A stretch of 64,000 nucleotides of DNA from Rhodosorus marinus (Eukaryota > Rhodophyta > Stylonematophyceae > Stylonematales > Stylonemataceae): NCBI GenBank assembly GCA_029953675.1, contig JAMWBK010000002.1, forward strand, positions 1,798,001 to 1,862,000, given 5' to 3'. The position numbers were made by a program, and so were the translations under genes. Below, piece after piece: positions 46,645 through 58,538 of the stretch (position 1 is the first letter of the stretch; every line of letters starts with the position of its first letter). The notes under the pieces are model-generated. The model was given only the letters and a program-made list of their open reading frames with translations, was not told where the DNA came from and did no database searches.

Positions 46645-49600
46645 CCACGTCTAGCACCCCGCTTATAGCTTTGCCTCGTCCTCGTATACCCTCAACTTCC
46701 CCTAGACACTCTCGTCTAGAGAAATCCAATTTGCATTTTACAATCTTAAAGCTCTACTCAGCTCCTCGGCGTCGATCAAAAAAGTGTATAAGGCCGCGGG
46801 CCTTCATAGCGTAGTCCCCAGCTCTTAGTCGTACGATCGCAACTCATCGTCTTCTCCTGGACTTTTCCGGAGTGCGTTGTTAGCAAAGCCCTGCCTAACA
46901 AGCCCAAAAGAACTGGAAGGATATTGAGTCGAAAGCAGAGCGGGCAAAAAAAAATGGGCTTACACTTCACAATGCAGCGCTGAGGAAAATTTATTTGCAT
47001 ACGGCTTCAGAAGACATCCACGCTCCTCGCGAGAAAGAGCAAAAACCGTTGCTCTACCCTTGTTGCACACACAACTCCATATCAACTTTGCCAGGTCTTA
47101 ACTTTCCCTCACCTTCGTTTCACCATCCATATTGCTATTTATACTTGCTCATTCGGTACTCCATAATCCATCCATACTCATTAACAAAAAATATCGCCAC
47201 ACCATCCAAATCTGCACACCAACATCGCATCGCAGACGACTGATCTAAAAGATTCCTCTGCGCACCTAAACCAACAAAAAAAAAAATCCTATCGCCTAAC
47301 CATGCCCTATCAAACATACCAGATCACCACAAGAGCGGATTCAGTAATTTTTTCTTTTTTGGTAATCTCTTTTGATGATCGCAAAATTCAAACCAGAATT
47401 CCCATTTATTTACCTCGTTTTTTTGCTCTCCTAGAAACTTCTGAAAAAGGTTCGGGGTCGTTTCTTAAAAAAGCAGTGAAAGCATTATCAGTCAATATAA
47501 CTCGCCGGGAAGAACAAGGACGACGTGCTCTCCCCATACAGAGACTAGCACACGATAGCACACTGCGGATGGGTTTACAAACACACACGACGCGCTAAAC
47601 TAGAAATATGGTTGTAAGCCAAGTGGGTCGGGTTTTTCGTTGTTTACCCCTCTAAACCACCCTGTTTTCGCGGGTTTAACCACTTCTGGGTATTAAACGC
47701 CGAAACACCCAAGCCACTTAGCACAACCCTGCTAGAAGGACGGGATTGAAAACCGCGAAACCGGTGGAAAAAAAATAGTATTGGATCCCTTGGATGAGAA
47801 AACAAGGCGCAAACTCAACTGGACTGAATACTGTAAGGCTGATATTTTGGAGGACAACATGGACCATTAAAGAATTAAAATTAATTTTGCAAGTTGCAGC
47901 CAGATTTTATTGTTGATTGGACCACGGGTAAAGTAGTTTTATTTCATAAAAAGAACCATAGGTCAAGGTCGAATTTTACCAGCCAATGATACGCAGTCGT
48001 ATAGAATGTGTAGTTTCATAATAATTATGTAAGGAAACGAAGGGGTTGTTGAACAGTTAACAAGAACGTTGGGAAACACTGCAGACACGGAGAAACTGGC
48101 GACAAACTAGGCCAGTTAAACTAGGCCAGTTACTCCGCTGCCAACAATTATCTCAGAGTTGTGGCAGAAAAACACACAAGAATCATTCAATCTGAGTAGT
48201 AAAAGCCGATGATGCTCACCTTCAAAATAAAATACCGAAGTAAAAAGGCCATCAGACTCGCTCCGTTTATTTACTTTTATGGATTTCCTGGTACCGTTGC
48301 ACTGGTATCCCGAGTAGGCGGGTACTTAAAATAGAACCGGAATAAACCCCTCCGTCCTGATGAGAGGGGGGTTCGAAATCTGACAGAATTGCGAGTCTCG
48401 TCAAGGCCTGCTCAGTCAGTACCGTTGTGGGGTGTGTGTGGGGTTGTTTATTTTCCCCACCCTTAGGTTTCATTCGAATTAGTGGAGAACAAAGCGAGGG
48501 ATAGTCGATTCCAGTTCGCCGGTTCCCCAATTTGCCAGGTGGGATTAAGCTTTAACGGTAAAATATGGCTTTTATTGTGGAGCTGGAAAACTGCACCTGT
48601 TTTCGAGGGTTGGGGTGAGTATATGGTGGGGAGTAGTTTCGGTTTCTTGCCCTACATCGAAAGCAGCGGGTTTTCGAGGTGTTCGGATTTGCTTTCGGTT
48701 GGGGGGCGTGCGAATAGGAGCTGGCAAGTTTAGTCGATTGGAAAGGTGAGGAGGGGATTAGGATACTTGCGAATATTGAAATACGTAACAAAACTATATG
48801 AGACCAGTATGACCAATGGAAGAGGCTTAGTAACAAGGTTCACCATTCACACTCCCTTACACAATTCTAAGGTCACTATTGTTGCCGTAAATATCTCGAA
48901 TATACATATTAATTAATAATAATATCAAAAAAATTACTTTATACAACGTAATCTTTGCCAATTTATCCAATAAGTGACCGTAAAATAATAATTTAGCCAA
49001 TCATTGATCTAAACCAATTCGTAAACGGGGATGGACTTCATTTTCCGATTTATAGGGTTTAGCGATGCCCCACCGACACGGGCGGCAATACACGGAAGGT
49101 GGCAGAGTAAATGGGGAATTCACCCACTCGTGCCGCCGAAATTTTTATACTCTACGATGTCTGGGCAATTCACGTCAAAGGTATGTTCTATATCCTATAG
49201 TTTCTTTTTGGATCGGTTCTCAGTTTTTATTTGGAACCTAAATATTGTTTGCGAAATTTTAGAATCTCGAACCCGAAAAGCAAACACCGGTCAACCACTC
49301 TGGACGCGTGACCGAATAGCTGCCCACCAGTTCAGAAATTTCCTCTTCGTGTGGCTTGTTACAAATCAAATTTTCTTTCGCTCCGTTGACCCACCATATT
49401 CCTTTTCCGCAATATAAAACCCCCTCCACACGCGCTCACCCCGGCCTTACTGACTGTGCGGGCGTGTTGCCAATCCACGCAAGGAGTCGTCCTCGGGAGT
49501 GGGTCGTTCTTGACGACGATATCCTCAATCCGCTACGGCGCGAGTCACACGCAGTTGCTGTTTCAGTCTATAAACGGCCCCTGCGAAGTGTGTAAAGTCT

Positions 49601-52600
49601 TTAGTGGCTGAGCGGAAAAGAGGTAGGGATTTTACGCCAAATGTTCTGCCCCTAGCACTCTGATTCGGCTAAAAGATGATATGCAACAGTAGTGGAAATC
49701 GTTCGAACCGACTTGCGAGTTTACCAAACCTCATCGCTCGCATCACTCAGTACCCAGGGGTGCCCGGAGAGGTAAGATTCCCGTTGTATTCATGTTCAAA
49801 CGATTTAGACTGGCTCGTCGATCTTGAGGTGATCGGCGCGCTCCAAGATGACTCGGTGGTCATCTATTCGGCAGGCACAAAGGTGGGCCCATAGTACTCG
49901 GCTTACGAGCCTCCGCAGGCTTTCGAGAACATGGAGGTTCCCCTGTTGCAAATCGAAGGAAAAGGAGGTTTTCACCAAATATCGTGCAGGCGTCAGCTCA
50001 ACTCTACAACCAACACATTGATCCTCGAGTGTGGCGGAAGGTGGTGGAAGGCGTCAACTTCGCTTAAGCGAAGGTGACACCTATGGTTGGGTCAGACAGA
50101 GAAGCTTCCTTTTGTGGCTCAGTAACTAAGTGGAACCTACCAATGGCGCTCGTCCACTGAGCAGTAAGTAAAATCGCGACGAACAGTGAAAGAAGCCTCT
50201 CTTTCCCAGAACAGTCAGCCAGCAGAAGACCGGCGCGATTGAGTACATACAAAAGAAGCTCTCTCACTCCTACCTCTCTGAGCCTCTCTCAAGAGATCTG
50301 CCAGCTTCGGCGCTTTGCGGACTATCTAATTCCTCGGTCGGTTAGAAACGTAGGGAATCCTGCCGTTCTCATAACCTATTGGGGAGGTGCATAGAGAGTC
50401 CGCAAAATATGTTTCAAAGCGAAAGCTCTCATTCTCTCCCGCTCTCTCCAGCCTTGAAGTTGTCTCTGAAAAGAAGTATCCGATTGGGCCCCGTGCCGGA
50501 AAGCCCAGAGAAAATTAAAGACCGACCGCGCGCTAAAGGCCCACACAAGCTAAATCTGGATTTATGGTACCCGCCACCGACACCCCCTCATCCCCGATGG
50601 TTCCATTACTAAACTCTGAAATTTAGAATATTTTTGTAAAGTACATTCTCGAATGTTCATAATTCATCTGTTTTTCATTAATCCTATGGTCAGTTGTTAT
50701 TTCTATTTCCGGAATTCACGCCAAACTGGAAGAGTAAGAAAAAGAAATTGGGCATCTATTGGTGAAGCGCCGACGATTTCATCCAATACTAAAGTATTAT
50801 GCATTTTCCGTGGCCCAATTATTTGGCAGTCTATTTGTTGTTCTGGTCGACTGTAAGCGGGGGCGATGATGGCGAAGGCTAGTCGCCGGATGCTGATTGC
50901 TTACGCAGGTGAACAACACCAGAAGGAACCTTTCCATGGTTTTCCCTAGATTCAAAAGGAAATCATGATTGGAGTCTTGTTGGCAATAACATAGGCGACT
51001 CTTCAAACCGTCGTGGAGTCGTCAACCCATTTTTAAAGAATAATTATTCTGTTTGGCAGAATCCGGTCACATCTGTACTGGTCAAATAGATGTGTTGTGT
51101 GCCAATTTCGCATTCGATAGTATGCGAGCTCGAAAAGAAGGGATGTGCTGAGTGATTGCCCACCTTTTCGGAATAAGATCAGTGCTCAGAACAACTTTTG
51201 TATACAGTCGCACCTTTTCAATGGGTAGGGGTCCTATGACCGGGAGCAGTGACCCACCACCGTCTTCCTTTTTAAATCGAGGGTTAGGGCGTCCACGCTC
51301 GAGCGTAAAGTACCCAAATAGATTTCCCGACCTTTTGCACAGACATCACAAAGACGGGGTTTCGGAAATTTTCGTTTTCAGGGTGGGGCTGGTCCTGATT
51401 TTCTCCTGGCTGACAGTCCTTCATGCAAAGCTTAAATTGAACTTCTTTTTTCGGGCGCTTGGCGACCCAAACAAGTGAAAGACAAAGCAGATTCTCATGT
51501 CTTGCTAGGACAAGAACAAGTTTTCGAAACAAGAAAAAAGTTTGACGGTGACTTCCAGAGGTTGGGTGCTCAGGGGGTTGGAGACGCGCTCGTATGTGAG
51601 CAGATTTTCCTCAAACGTTTGCACGTTTCCGCGGTGAGGGATTCAGTAGAACATCGTTGAACATCCGTACTATGCCTGCGAAAAGAAATGTAGACTGCTA
51701 ACCAAACTTGCTGAAAGCATGGAGACGCCGATGGGAACTCTACTCGGGTTGGTCTCCCTTGGCCATAACTTTCGCCGCGAAGTACGTCCTGACCTTGACT
51801 CTTATCATAAGTGGACCAATGGAACGGTTTGTTCGCAAATGACGACGAGGGTAAGAGATTCAAGCCGCGGTTTTCCTTACCGTTAACTCAGAAAATTTCT
51901 TATGTCAGTGGTTCCTGCCAGCGAAGCTACAGTCCTCACTGACATCAGTGGTGGTGGTTATGGTAAACGTCCAAACCGCAACTTCTAGCCTGAAACGAGT
52001 GCGGTCTACCTTCCGAACCAGGCTGAAGACAATTTTCCAACTCCACAGCTGAGTGCTAGCTGACTGGAGGGCAAAGGTCGACTCTAGGAGGCTCCGAAAC
52101 GTGTTCATCAAGAGACGCTAAAACCTGGGTCAAAACCTGCGTCCCAATACGCGGTAGCAGTTTGCGCCATTCCGATGAGCCTTGGACACCTTGTCGAGGT
52201 AATTCAACAAGCGAACGAGCGTAGGGCCTAGCTCTGGAAGAAATGAAGAGACTAATGAACTTTAATCGCAGTTTCTAGGTGGCTAGGTAGATGGCCCAGC
52301 GGTTCAGCATGAGGCGTCGCGAAGGGTTTTCGACATGTGAAGGAGCATCCTGTACAGGTTCGCATAGGATGTTACGTCCAAATCCCTCGCCCAGCAAGAG
52401 AAAATGCGAAGTGGGCACCCTGCGGTCATAAGTGACCGATAGATGAGGACATGGCACATTGCGAGTGAAGGCTCTTTTCAGGGCCCGAATTCGACGCGGT
52501 GTGATTTGCTAAGTTTCGGCGAGACCGGCTGATGTCTTGAACGTAAGACGATTACTTTCTTCCCTCTCGCACAAGTTTGTGGTGAAGTGCCGTTACCCGA

Positions 52601-54010
52601 ATACCCGAGATGACCGACCTTCCACAGTGCGCTTGCCCTCTTTCATCAGCTTTTGACTGACTACACCTAGAAGCAAACCGCGCTTGCTCCCTCCCCATCA
52701 AGAATCAGAGCTGCCCACCTTGTCCAATGAGCAGAATTTTGCTTCCAGAATATACCCCAGGATCACGGAGGGATGTGACAATCATTCTTCAAACGGACCT
52801 TCGCTGCTCCATCAATCTCCCTTAGAAGAAAAGCTCGTTCCTCGGTGAACTTAGTTGAGACAGCTGTCCCCATTTCTTTCCCAACCGAGAAAAGTTCAGT
52901 TTCACGTTTCGACGTAAATTGAATGGAAAAGTTGAAATCGATTTTCAAAAGAGGAAAAATTTGTGTTGATGCAGATGTCATTTCCGTCCGACAAAAAACG
53001 TCCGATAAGCATTTGTCGGACATGCGATTAGTAATATGAAATAGAATTTTCTGTGGAATCCCGTCCGATATATGTTTATCGGACCTGAATAGAAAAATAA
53101 AAAGGCTTTGTCCGATAAATCGTCCGATAACGGCTGATTGACCCCGTCCAATACGCATTCTCAGTCAGACAACAATATTGATTGGATATCAATCTTCTTT
53201 TAAGGACACGTGTCCCTAAATAGTCGCAGAAAGCTGCAAGTTACTGACCTCCTAAGCATATTTTGAAAGTCCGAGTAGCCATAGCGTAGGGAACAGGGCA
53301 AGGAGTAGAAGGAGGAGAGAGGGGGGTGGCCAACTATCTCTGTGAGGAGCGTGATGAAAGTATGAACTGAACCTCAAAGGAACTTGAGCCGAGGGATTAA
53401 GTCGTTCGGATTATCCAAGGGTTTCTGTGCCTACCGATGCCGCCGGGGTCGATGGCCTCTTCTTCGCTCCTCGCATGTTTAGGATACCTTTTTGGTTCCG
53501 GTGCCTTGTGGATGAAGGAAGTGGAAGGAAAACGAACGGCACAAAGAACTGCTCTTGAGAATAAGGGCGGTTGTACTCCGCGATAGGGCTAAACCGAGAA
53601 GACTCTGAAAACGCGACCAACCATGGAGTCGATCCCCAAAGTACTCGCGCTACCAGAGGACACAAGAAAACTCCCTTCGGAATGCGCTTGTACTAGACTC
53701 TAAGTCCTTGCCACCTTAGCCACCTTAGCCACCTTCTTCAACCAATGTCATGGCAGCTTGTGTTCAATAGTCTATGCACCTAAAAATTCATCGGACGGTC
53801 TATGACAACACTAATGCATTGAACTAGTTGTGCTTTTACTTCTTGCATTACAAGCCTCCAATCGGGAAGGCTGACTCCCAGCAGAGAACACCATGGTCTT
53901 GAGATTCAAGATCACGATAGTACGTTGGCCATGGGTTTGAATAGGCAAACTGCATGGAGAAGGTATCAATAGGGGATGGATTTCAAAGATAGGAAAAGCC
54001 GTTGATCGGG
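46645..54010. other. Large gene-poor region, about 7.4 kb
   Basis: I could not support any gene. The region is AT-rich with A runs (46947, 47275), a short CTAGGCCAGTTAAA repeat near 48107-48135, and AT-rich DNA at 48840-49020. A cluster of GTCCGATA motifs (separate entry) and a short (AGCCACCTT)x3 repeat near 53711-53737 are present. Frames at 49031-49417, 50064-50267, 51152-51478 and 52763-53158 lack domain signs and splice support. Confidence 0.4.
52985..53154. repeat. Cluster of GTCCGATA / TATCGGAC motifs
   Basis: At least seven near copies of GTCCGAYA or its complement occur in 170 bp: CGTCCGACA, CGTCCGATAAGC, TTGTCGGACA, CGTCCGATATATG, TTATCGGACC, TGTCCGATAAATCG, CGTCCGATAACGG, then CGTCCAATACG. 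Several are arranged as inverted pairs. No gene explains the cluster. Confidence 0.7.
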
Positions 54011-56431
54011 ATGAAACTGAATCGATTGATAAGTAGATTTATCAGTTGTCGTAGAATCGGGACATTGCAGCGGAATGATCCTGATTCTGTGATTGTGCTC
54101 CCCACGCACAAGCGGGTTCCGGATGAGTTGGGAGTTCTGGCAGGGACGGTGTCTCTGGCGTTGAATCGACATGGAGCAAAGTCCGTTGGTTTTTTTCGCG
54201 CTGCGGATGGTGGAGGATTTGATTCGGTTGCAATCATCAAAGACAAGTACGAGGGCGTCAAGTCTCGAAACGGAATATCTGGTCAATCTTTGATAAAGGG
54301 GTTGTCAGGCTCCACAGATCATCTCGTGGAGAGCATCGCAGATGAGTACGAGCGCTTTCGGAAGGAGAACGAAGGTTTGGATTTCGTCGTTCTGGAAGGA
54401 TTCTGGTTGCCTGGCCACTCCGATGGCTTCATGCACGAGGTCAACTCGAAACTTGCGACCAGGCTTGGGTGCAACGCCCTAGCAAACGTCGATTGTCAGG
54501 GTGATTCCAAGGCTTCTGTGGCCAGCCATGCTGAAGAACTCGTTCGTGAGCTTCGTCGTCGACTTGTACGCGTCACTGGTGTTATTCTTGTTGGTGGTTC
54601 AGGGCGCGGGTTGCGAAAATTCATGGAATCCAGACCGTTTCCGTTTGCCGGACTGATTCCAAGGGATAAGTTGCTGTCCTCACCCACATTCAGCGACCTT
54701 CGGGATCAGCTCGACGCAGAAGTATTGTGTGGGACAGACAGGAGCCTTGAGGGAACCGTAAACTCGAAGAAGGTTTCGATTGCAACAGGTTTCGATGTTC
54801 GAGATGTCACTTTCGAGCGGTTGGAGTTGCACAAAACCAGCCTCATTCGATTCATCCATAAGAAAGGTGGACTCGTATCGATTGAGGAGCTAGAGGCGCG
54901 TTTTGGGCTTGACGAAGACGTTCTAAAGGCCCTCGACGTCGACAAAGATGGAATGATAAGAGAAGAAGATATCGTTGATTACAGCAGTGCCACTCTCATC
55001 GTGACTTCCTTTGATCGAACCGACATCGTTCTCAGCGTGTTCCTGTCTGAGCTGTCGGTCCAGGACTCTGGGAGTTACTCCGGGGTAATCGTCTGCAGCT
55101 ACCAGGGAGGTTCAGGGCTGAAGGAGATTGTCAACAACGCAGCAGAAGCTTATAAGCTAAGGCTTGGCTCGGAGCACCGCCCCCTTCCTCCAGTACTGGG
55201 GGTGAAAACTGCGCTTCATGGAACTGTCAAGAACCTGCGGAGAGTGACTCCACAGCTCTCCAAGCAATCAGAAAGAAAAATCGATCGAACGATCGAAAAC
55301 TTTCGGAAGTTTGTGGATCCGGATGTGATTCTGCAGAGCATTTCTGAACCGAAGAGCCAGGTGGTTACCCCAGCGATGTTCCAGCATCAATTCCTGCAAA
55401 GGGCTGCAAAGAAGCAGCGAAGGATCGTTCTGCCAGAGGGTACCGAACCAAGAATATTGCTCGCGGCACAGGAGTTGCTTAGAAAACAAGTTGCAGATAT
55501 AGTCTTGCTTGGTAACGAGCAAGAAATACTCTCTGTGACAGGGGCGAACGACATAGAACTCAACGGTGCTGAGATCATCGACCCGGACAGTTCTTCCCTA
55601 ACCCAAAAGTACGTCGAGGAGTTTGTGAGGCTTAGAAAGAAGAAAGGAGCAAATGTGGACATGGCAAAGGATGCATTGCAAGATATGAACTACTTTGGGA
55701 CGATGATGGTTCAATGCGGGGACGCGGACGGAATGGTATCGGGTTCCGTAAACACAACCGCCGCCACAGTTCGGCCAGCTTTGCAGCTGATCAAGACCAA
55801 GGAGAACATCTCGATCGTCTCTTCTGTCTTCTTCATGTGCCTACCGGACAAAGTCCTCGTCTATGGCGATTGTGCCATCAACCCCAAGCCGACGTCGTCT
55901 GAGCTCGCTCAGATCGCCGTCACATCTGCGCATACTGGAGCTCAGTTTGGAATAACCCCGACTGTTGCCGTGTTATCTTTCTCATCTGGAGACCGAGCCA
56001 AGAGTCCCGAGGTCCGGCTCGTATCCGAGGCTGTCAAGCTCGCTCGTAAGCTCGATCCCAAGCTGAAGATCTACGGGCCTATTCAATATGATGCCGCGGT
56101 AAGTCCCAGCCTGCCCACAGGTTTCTCGCCAAAGAAGGCACCCGGCTTGATGCCTATGCTAACCCTTTCTTCTCTAACTCCTGGTCCACAGGTTGATGAG
56201 AACATAGCAAAAGGAAAAGGGCTGGGAATGGAAGGTCCTGCAAATATTCTGATCTTCCCCGATCTCAACACCGGCAACATTGGGTACAAAGCGGTCCAGC
56301 AGAGTACCGGTGCCTTGGCCGTTGGACCTGTGCTCCAAGGGCTGAGGAAACCCATCAACGATCTTAGCAGAGGAGCTCGAGTTGCTGATATCGTGAACAC
56401 CGTTGCCATCACAGCTTGCATGGTGGAATAG
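54011..56431 (+). CDS. Phosphate acetyltransferase with EF-hand-like insertion, mitochondrial-type
   Basis: Converts acetyl-CoA and phosphate to acetyl phosphate and CoA. Exons 54011-56098 and 56192-56431 give 775 residues. The 93-nt intron (GTAAGT...CCACAG) is stop-free and in frame, so it could also be read through. The N-terminus (MKLNRLISRFISCRR) looks like a mitochondrial presequence. Residues about 25-240 form the N-terminal P-loop-like domain of long Pta proteins, the DRTGG-type domain ends SATLIVTSFDRTDIVLSVF, and the catalytic PTA domain starts near residue 456 (IVLPEGTEPRILLAAQELL) and ends VADIVNTVAITACMVE. Between residues 282 and 325, inside the DRTGG region, sits an EF-hand-like pair whose second loop is DVDKDGMIREED. 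Pta genes occur in few eukaryotes. Confidence 0.9.
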   Translation: MKLNRLISRFISCRRIGTLQRNDPDSVIVLPTHKRVPDELGVLAGTVSLALNRHGAKSVGFFRAADGGGFDSVAIIKDKYEGVKSRNGISGQSLIKGLSGSTDHLVESIADEYERFRKENEGLDFVVLEGFWLPGHSDGFMHEVNSKLATRLGCNALANVDCQGDSKASVASHAEELVRELRRRLVRVTGVILVGGSGRGLRKFMESRPFPFAGLIPRDKLLSSPTFSDLRDQLDAEVLCGTDRSLEGTVNSKKVSIATGFDVRDVTFERLELHKTSLIRFIHKKGGLVSIEELEARFGLDEDVLKALDVDKDGMIREEDIVDYSSATLIVTSFDRTDIVLSVFLSELSVQDSGSYSGVIVCSYQGGSGLKEIVNNAAEAYKLRLGSEHRPLPPVLGVKTALHGTVKNLRRVTPQLSKQSERKIDRTIENFRKFVDPDVILQSISEPKSQVVTPAMFQHQFLQRAAKKQRRIVLPEGTEPRILLAAQELLRKQVADIVLLGNEQEILSVTGANDIELNGAEIIDPDSSSLTQKYVEEFVRLRKKKGANVDMAKDALQDMNYFGTMMVQCGDADGMVSGSVNTTAATVRPALQLIKTKENISIVSSVFFMCLPDKVLVYGDCAINPKPTSSELAQIAVTSAHTGAQFGITPTVAVLSFSSGDRAKSPEVRLVSEAVKLARKLDPKLKIYGPIQYDAAVSPSLPTGFSPKKAPGLMPMLTLSSLTPGPQVDENIAKGKGLGMEGPANILIFPDLNTGNIGYKAVQQSTGALAVGPVLQGLRKPINDLSRGARVADIVNTVAITACMVE
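54854..54976 (+). other. EF-hand-like segment within the phosphate acetyltransferase
   Basis: The first loop (IHKKGGLVSIEE) has the Gly-6 and Glu-12 pattern but lacks Asp ligands. The second (DVDKDGMIREED) has Asp at 1, 3, 5, Gly at 6, Ile at 8 and Asp at 12, matching an EF-hand calcium loop with Asp in place of the usual Glu. The linker is shorter than in classic pairs. Confidence 0.7.
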
Positions 56432-56704
56432 CGCCGTTTCATATTATCGTCAAACCAAATTCGCGCTTCCTCGTCCTGTACAAATACAACTTGTTTTATA
56501 AAACCACAGTTGAAAAGAAAGCGCAGAGTGCTGCCTCCTTGAAAACCCACGAACCCGTAAGTGGTTTGCGCATTCTGAGGGTGTAGAACGGTCGAAGAGC
56601 GATAGGTACTCCTAGCCTGAGAACTCTATGTATTTTCTCACCAATGCTTGGTCAAGTCATCCACACAGGCTCCAGACGGTTACAACACTCGCCGCGAAGC
56701 AGAA
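56432..56704. other. Convergent 3' region
   Basis: About 270 bp between the convergent phosphate acetyltransferase and substrate-binding-protein-like genes. No feature beyond two gene ends. Confidence 0.4.
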
Positions 56705-57632
56705 CTAGCGCAAGCGATCATCAAACTCTGAGTTTTTCGCGATGACTCCTGCGCTTTTAAGAGCAGTGAACGCGCTTAGCAAGTGTTCCTCCTCCATTGC
56801 GATTGATAAAGGATCTGCGTATCGCACAGCTTGAAGCCACTGTGAAGCATCTCCCCTTGCCAGGCCGTAAGTCTCCACTATGAACGAAACGGACTTCTCG
56901 CCTTCGTTTAACTTGAAGCTCTTTGCACATTGTAAAGCCTTCTGGAGTGCCCCTTTCAGTTCTTCTTGAGCAGGATTGTCTTTTTTGCAGGCAAGAACAA
57001 AGCATGGCCAAGGTGTTGGTACCTCTCCGATAGTTCGCACTTCTCCAGAGTCATGGAACGGTTTGGTCATGAACTTCTCCCACATAAAAACGTCGCAAAC
57101 GCCAGAGTTGACTGCATCGCGAAGCTGAGAGAAACCTCCGATAACTACGAACTCTAGTCCTTCGCTCCAACCTCGGTCCTTGGCCATTACCGCTGCCATA
57201 ACATGAGATCCAGACCTGGTATGAACGGGGAAAATGCAGTTAACAGAGTTTAGACCTTTTCTCAAAACCGATGAGCTGGAGAAGGTGTGATCCATACCCC
57301 ATTCTTGATACACCGAATCGCTTTCCTCTTAGCTGTTCTAATGATTCAAACTCAGTTTTTCCACCGACGTGAACTCCCCAGATGAGCTCGGAGGCGACGT
57401 ACGTGCCAATGATCTTGATATCAGAGCATTGTTGATCCTCATAGGCCTTGGCGACTACGCACTCAGTCAGTGCGACGATGCCGTCGTAGGTACCTTCAGC
57501 TAGGCCCTTGAGCATTGCACCGGATCCCTCTCGAACCTCAGAAAACTGAACGGCGACACCGTCCATCCTCCATGGGACATTGAAATGCTCTGGGACACCC
57601 CCGATCCTCACTTTTCTGTCCTTCCCATTCAT
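56705..57632 (-). CDS. Periplasmic-binding-protein-like protein (NMT1/THI5-like, Ca3427-type)
   Basis: Exons 57632-57298 and 57215-56705 (donor GTATGG, acceptor ATACCAG) give 281 residues. It has the two-lobe binding-protein pattern: VRIGGVPEHFNVPW at the start, YDGIVALTECVVAK, GKRFGVSRMGSGSHVM, FVVIGGFSQLRDAV, VCDVFMWEKFMTKP and VPTPWPCFVLAC. This matches the type-2 periplasmic-binding fold seen in fungal Ca3427-like proteins. No signal peptide and no transporter subunits are seen, so a cytosolic ligand-binding role is more likely than uptake. The ligand is unknown. The GSGSH join at the intron matches the family pattern. Confidence 0.75.
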
Positions 57633-58130
57633 GGTTCTTTGTTCCAATTCCTACTGTAAACTGTCCTTCTTCCTCAGTGCAGGTTCGGAGATCCGATCGT
57701 CTTCAACATGGGGTTACAGACAGAGTTGGTTTAGCCCCTTCGTCAAGATTTTGAGTTTTCCGGGCGGGTGGACTATCCACCGTGCGTGCAGAAGAGAGAA
57801 AAACAATCGTCACGAAAGTACGTTTTACTTGTAGGATTGACTTGTACAATCCAAAAACCGCTACAGATCTTCTACAACCATGAGTTGTTTTCCAAGCCAC
57901 GTCATGGCAGTGAGTGTCTAAGACGAGGGTAAAACTTAGGCGGCAACCTCTTTCACAATTCCTGAAGTTTTCAAAGTACAATTGATACCTAGGTCTTAGT
58001 TCACACGTAGATCGAAGCACTCCGGGAAGGGACGCCCGCTGCCTTTCGACTGATTAGGATCGAGGCGGCTGACATGTCATACTTTTCACGGCGTATTTTT
58101 GTGCTTTTCTCCTTCATGGTGGGTTCATCT

Positions 58131-58538
58131 CTAATAACCTCTATTCGGTCCGAAGCCTTTCTTCTTCTTCTTCTTCTTGTCAGCCTCCTGAGAAATTTCC
58201 TCTGCGCTTTTCTGTGCGTAACTCTGGTTGCCGTTGGACTCATTCGATGCCACAGGTTTGGTAGTATTGTTCGTCTTTTCTTCAGTCTCCTTCTCCGCAG
58301 CCGCCGCACTCTTTCTCCCAGAGGGAGCCACACCAGCAGCGATCAAAGCTGCACTGGCAAGAACCGCAGCCACAAGTTGTCTTCGGCCGGAAGTCTTCTC
58401 CTCCAGTGATAAACATATTCTCTGTCTTCTCTCAACCTTCAATCCTCGATATCTTCTATCCTGAATGCCCACCACTCCACTCGGAACAAACGCTAAACGA
58501 GTTAAGTCATCCATCGTTGTGGCTCTGTTTTCAACCAT
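58131..58538 (-). CDS. Small thylakoid-type protein with twin-arginine-like signal
   Basis: A single-exon frame of 135 residues. The first 50 residues are basic and hydroxylated, like a plastid transit peptide. Then SGRRQLVAAVLASAALIAAG and AAAA form a twin-arginine-like hydrophobic segment with an Ala-rich end, typical of a thylakoid lumen signal. The rest is charged and low in complexity, ending in a run of seven Lys and GFGPNRGY. No known family is recognised. The start may be 58538 or 58514 (MDDLTRL). Confidence 0.5.
   Translation of the reverse strand: MVENRATTMDDLTRLAFVPSGVVGIQDRRYRGLKVERRQRICLSLEEKTSGRRQLVAAVLASAALIAAGVAPSGRKSAAAAEKETEEKTNNTTKPVASNESNGNQSYAQKSAEEISQEADKKKKKKKGFGPNRGY

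Noticed and set aside
48370-48390. GGTTCGAAATC resembling a tRNA T-loop
   Set aside because: No cloverleaf could be drawn around it. Similar GGTTCGA strings near 14100, 16261 and 29881 also failed.
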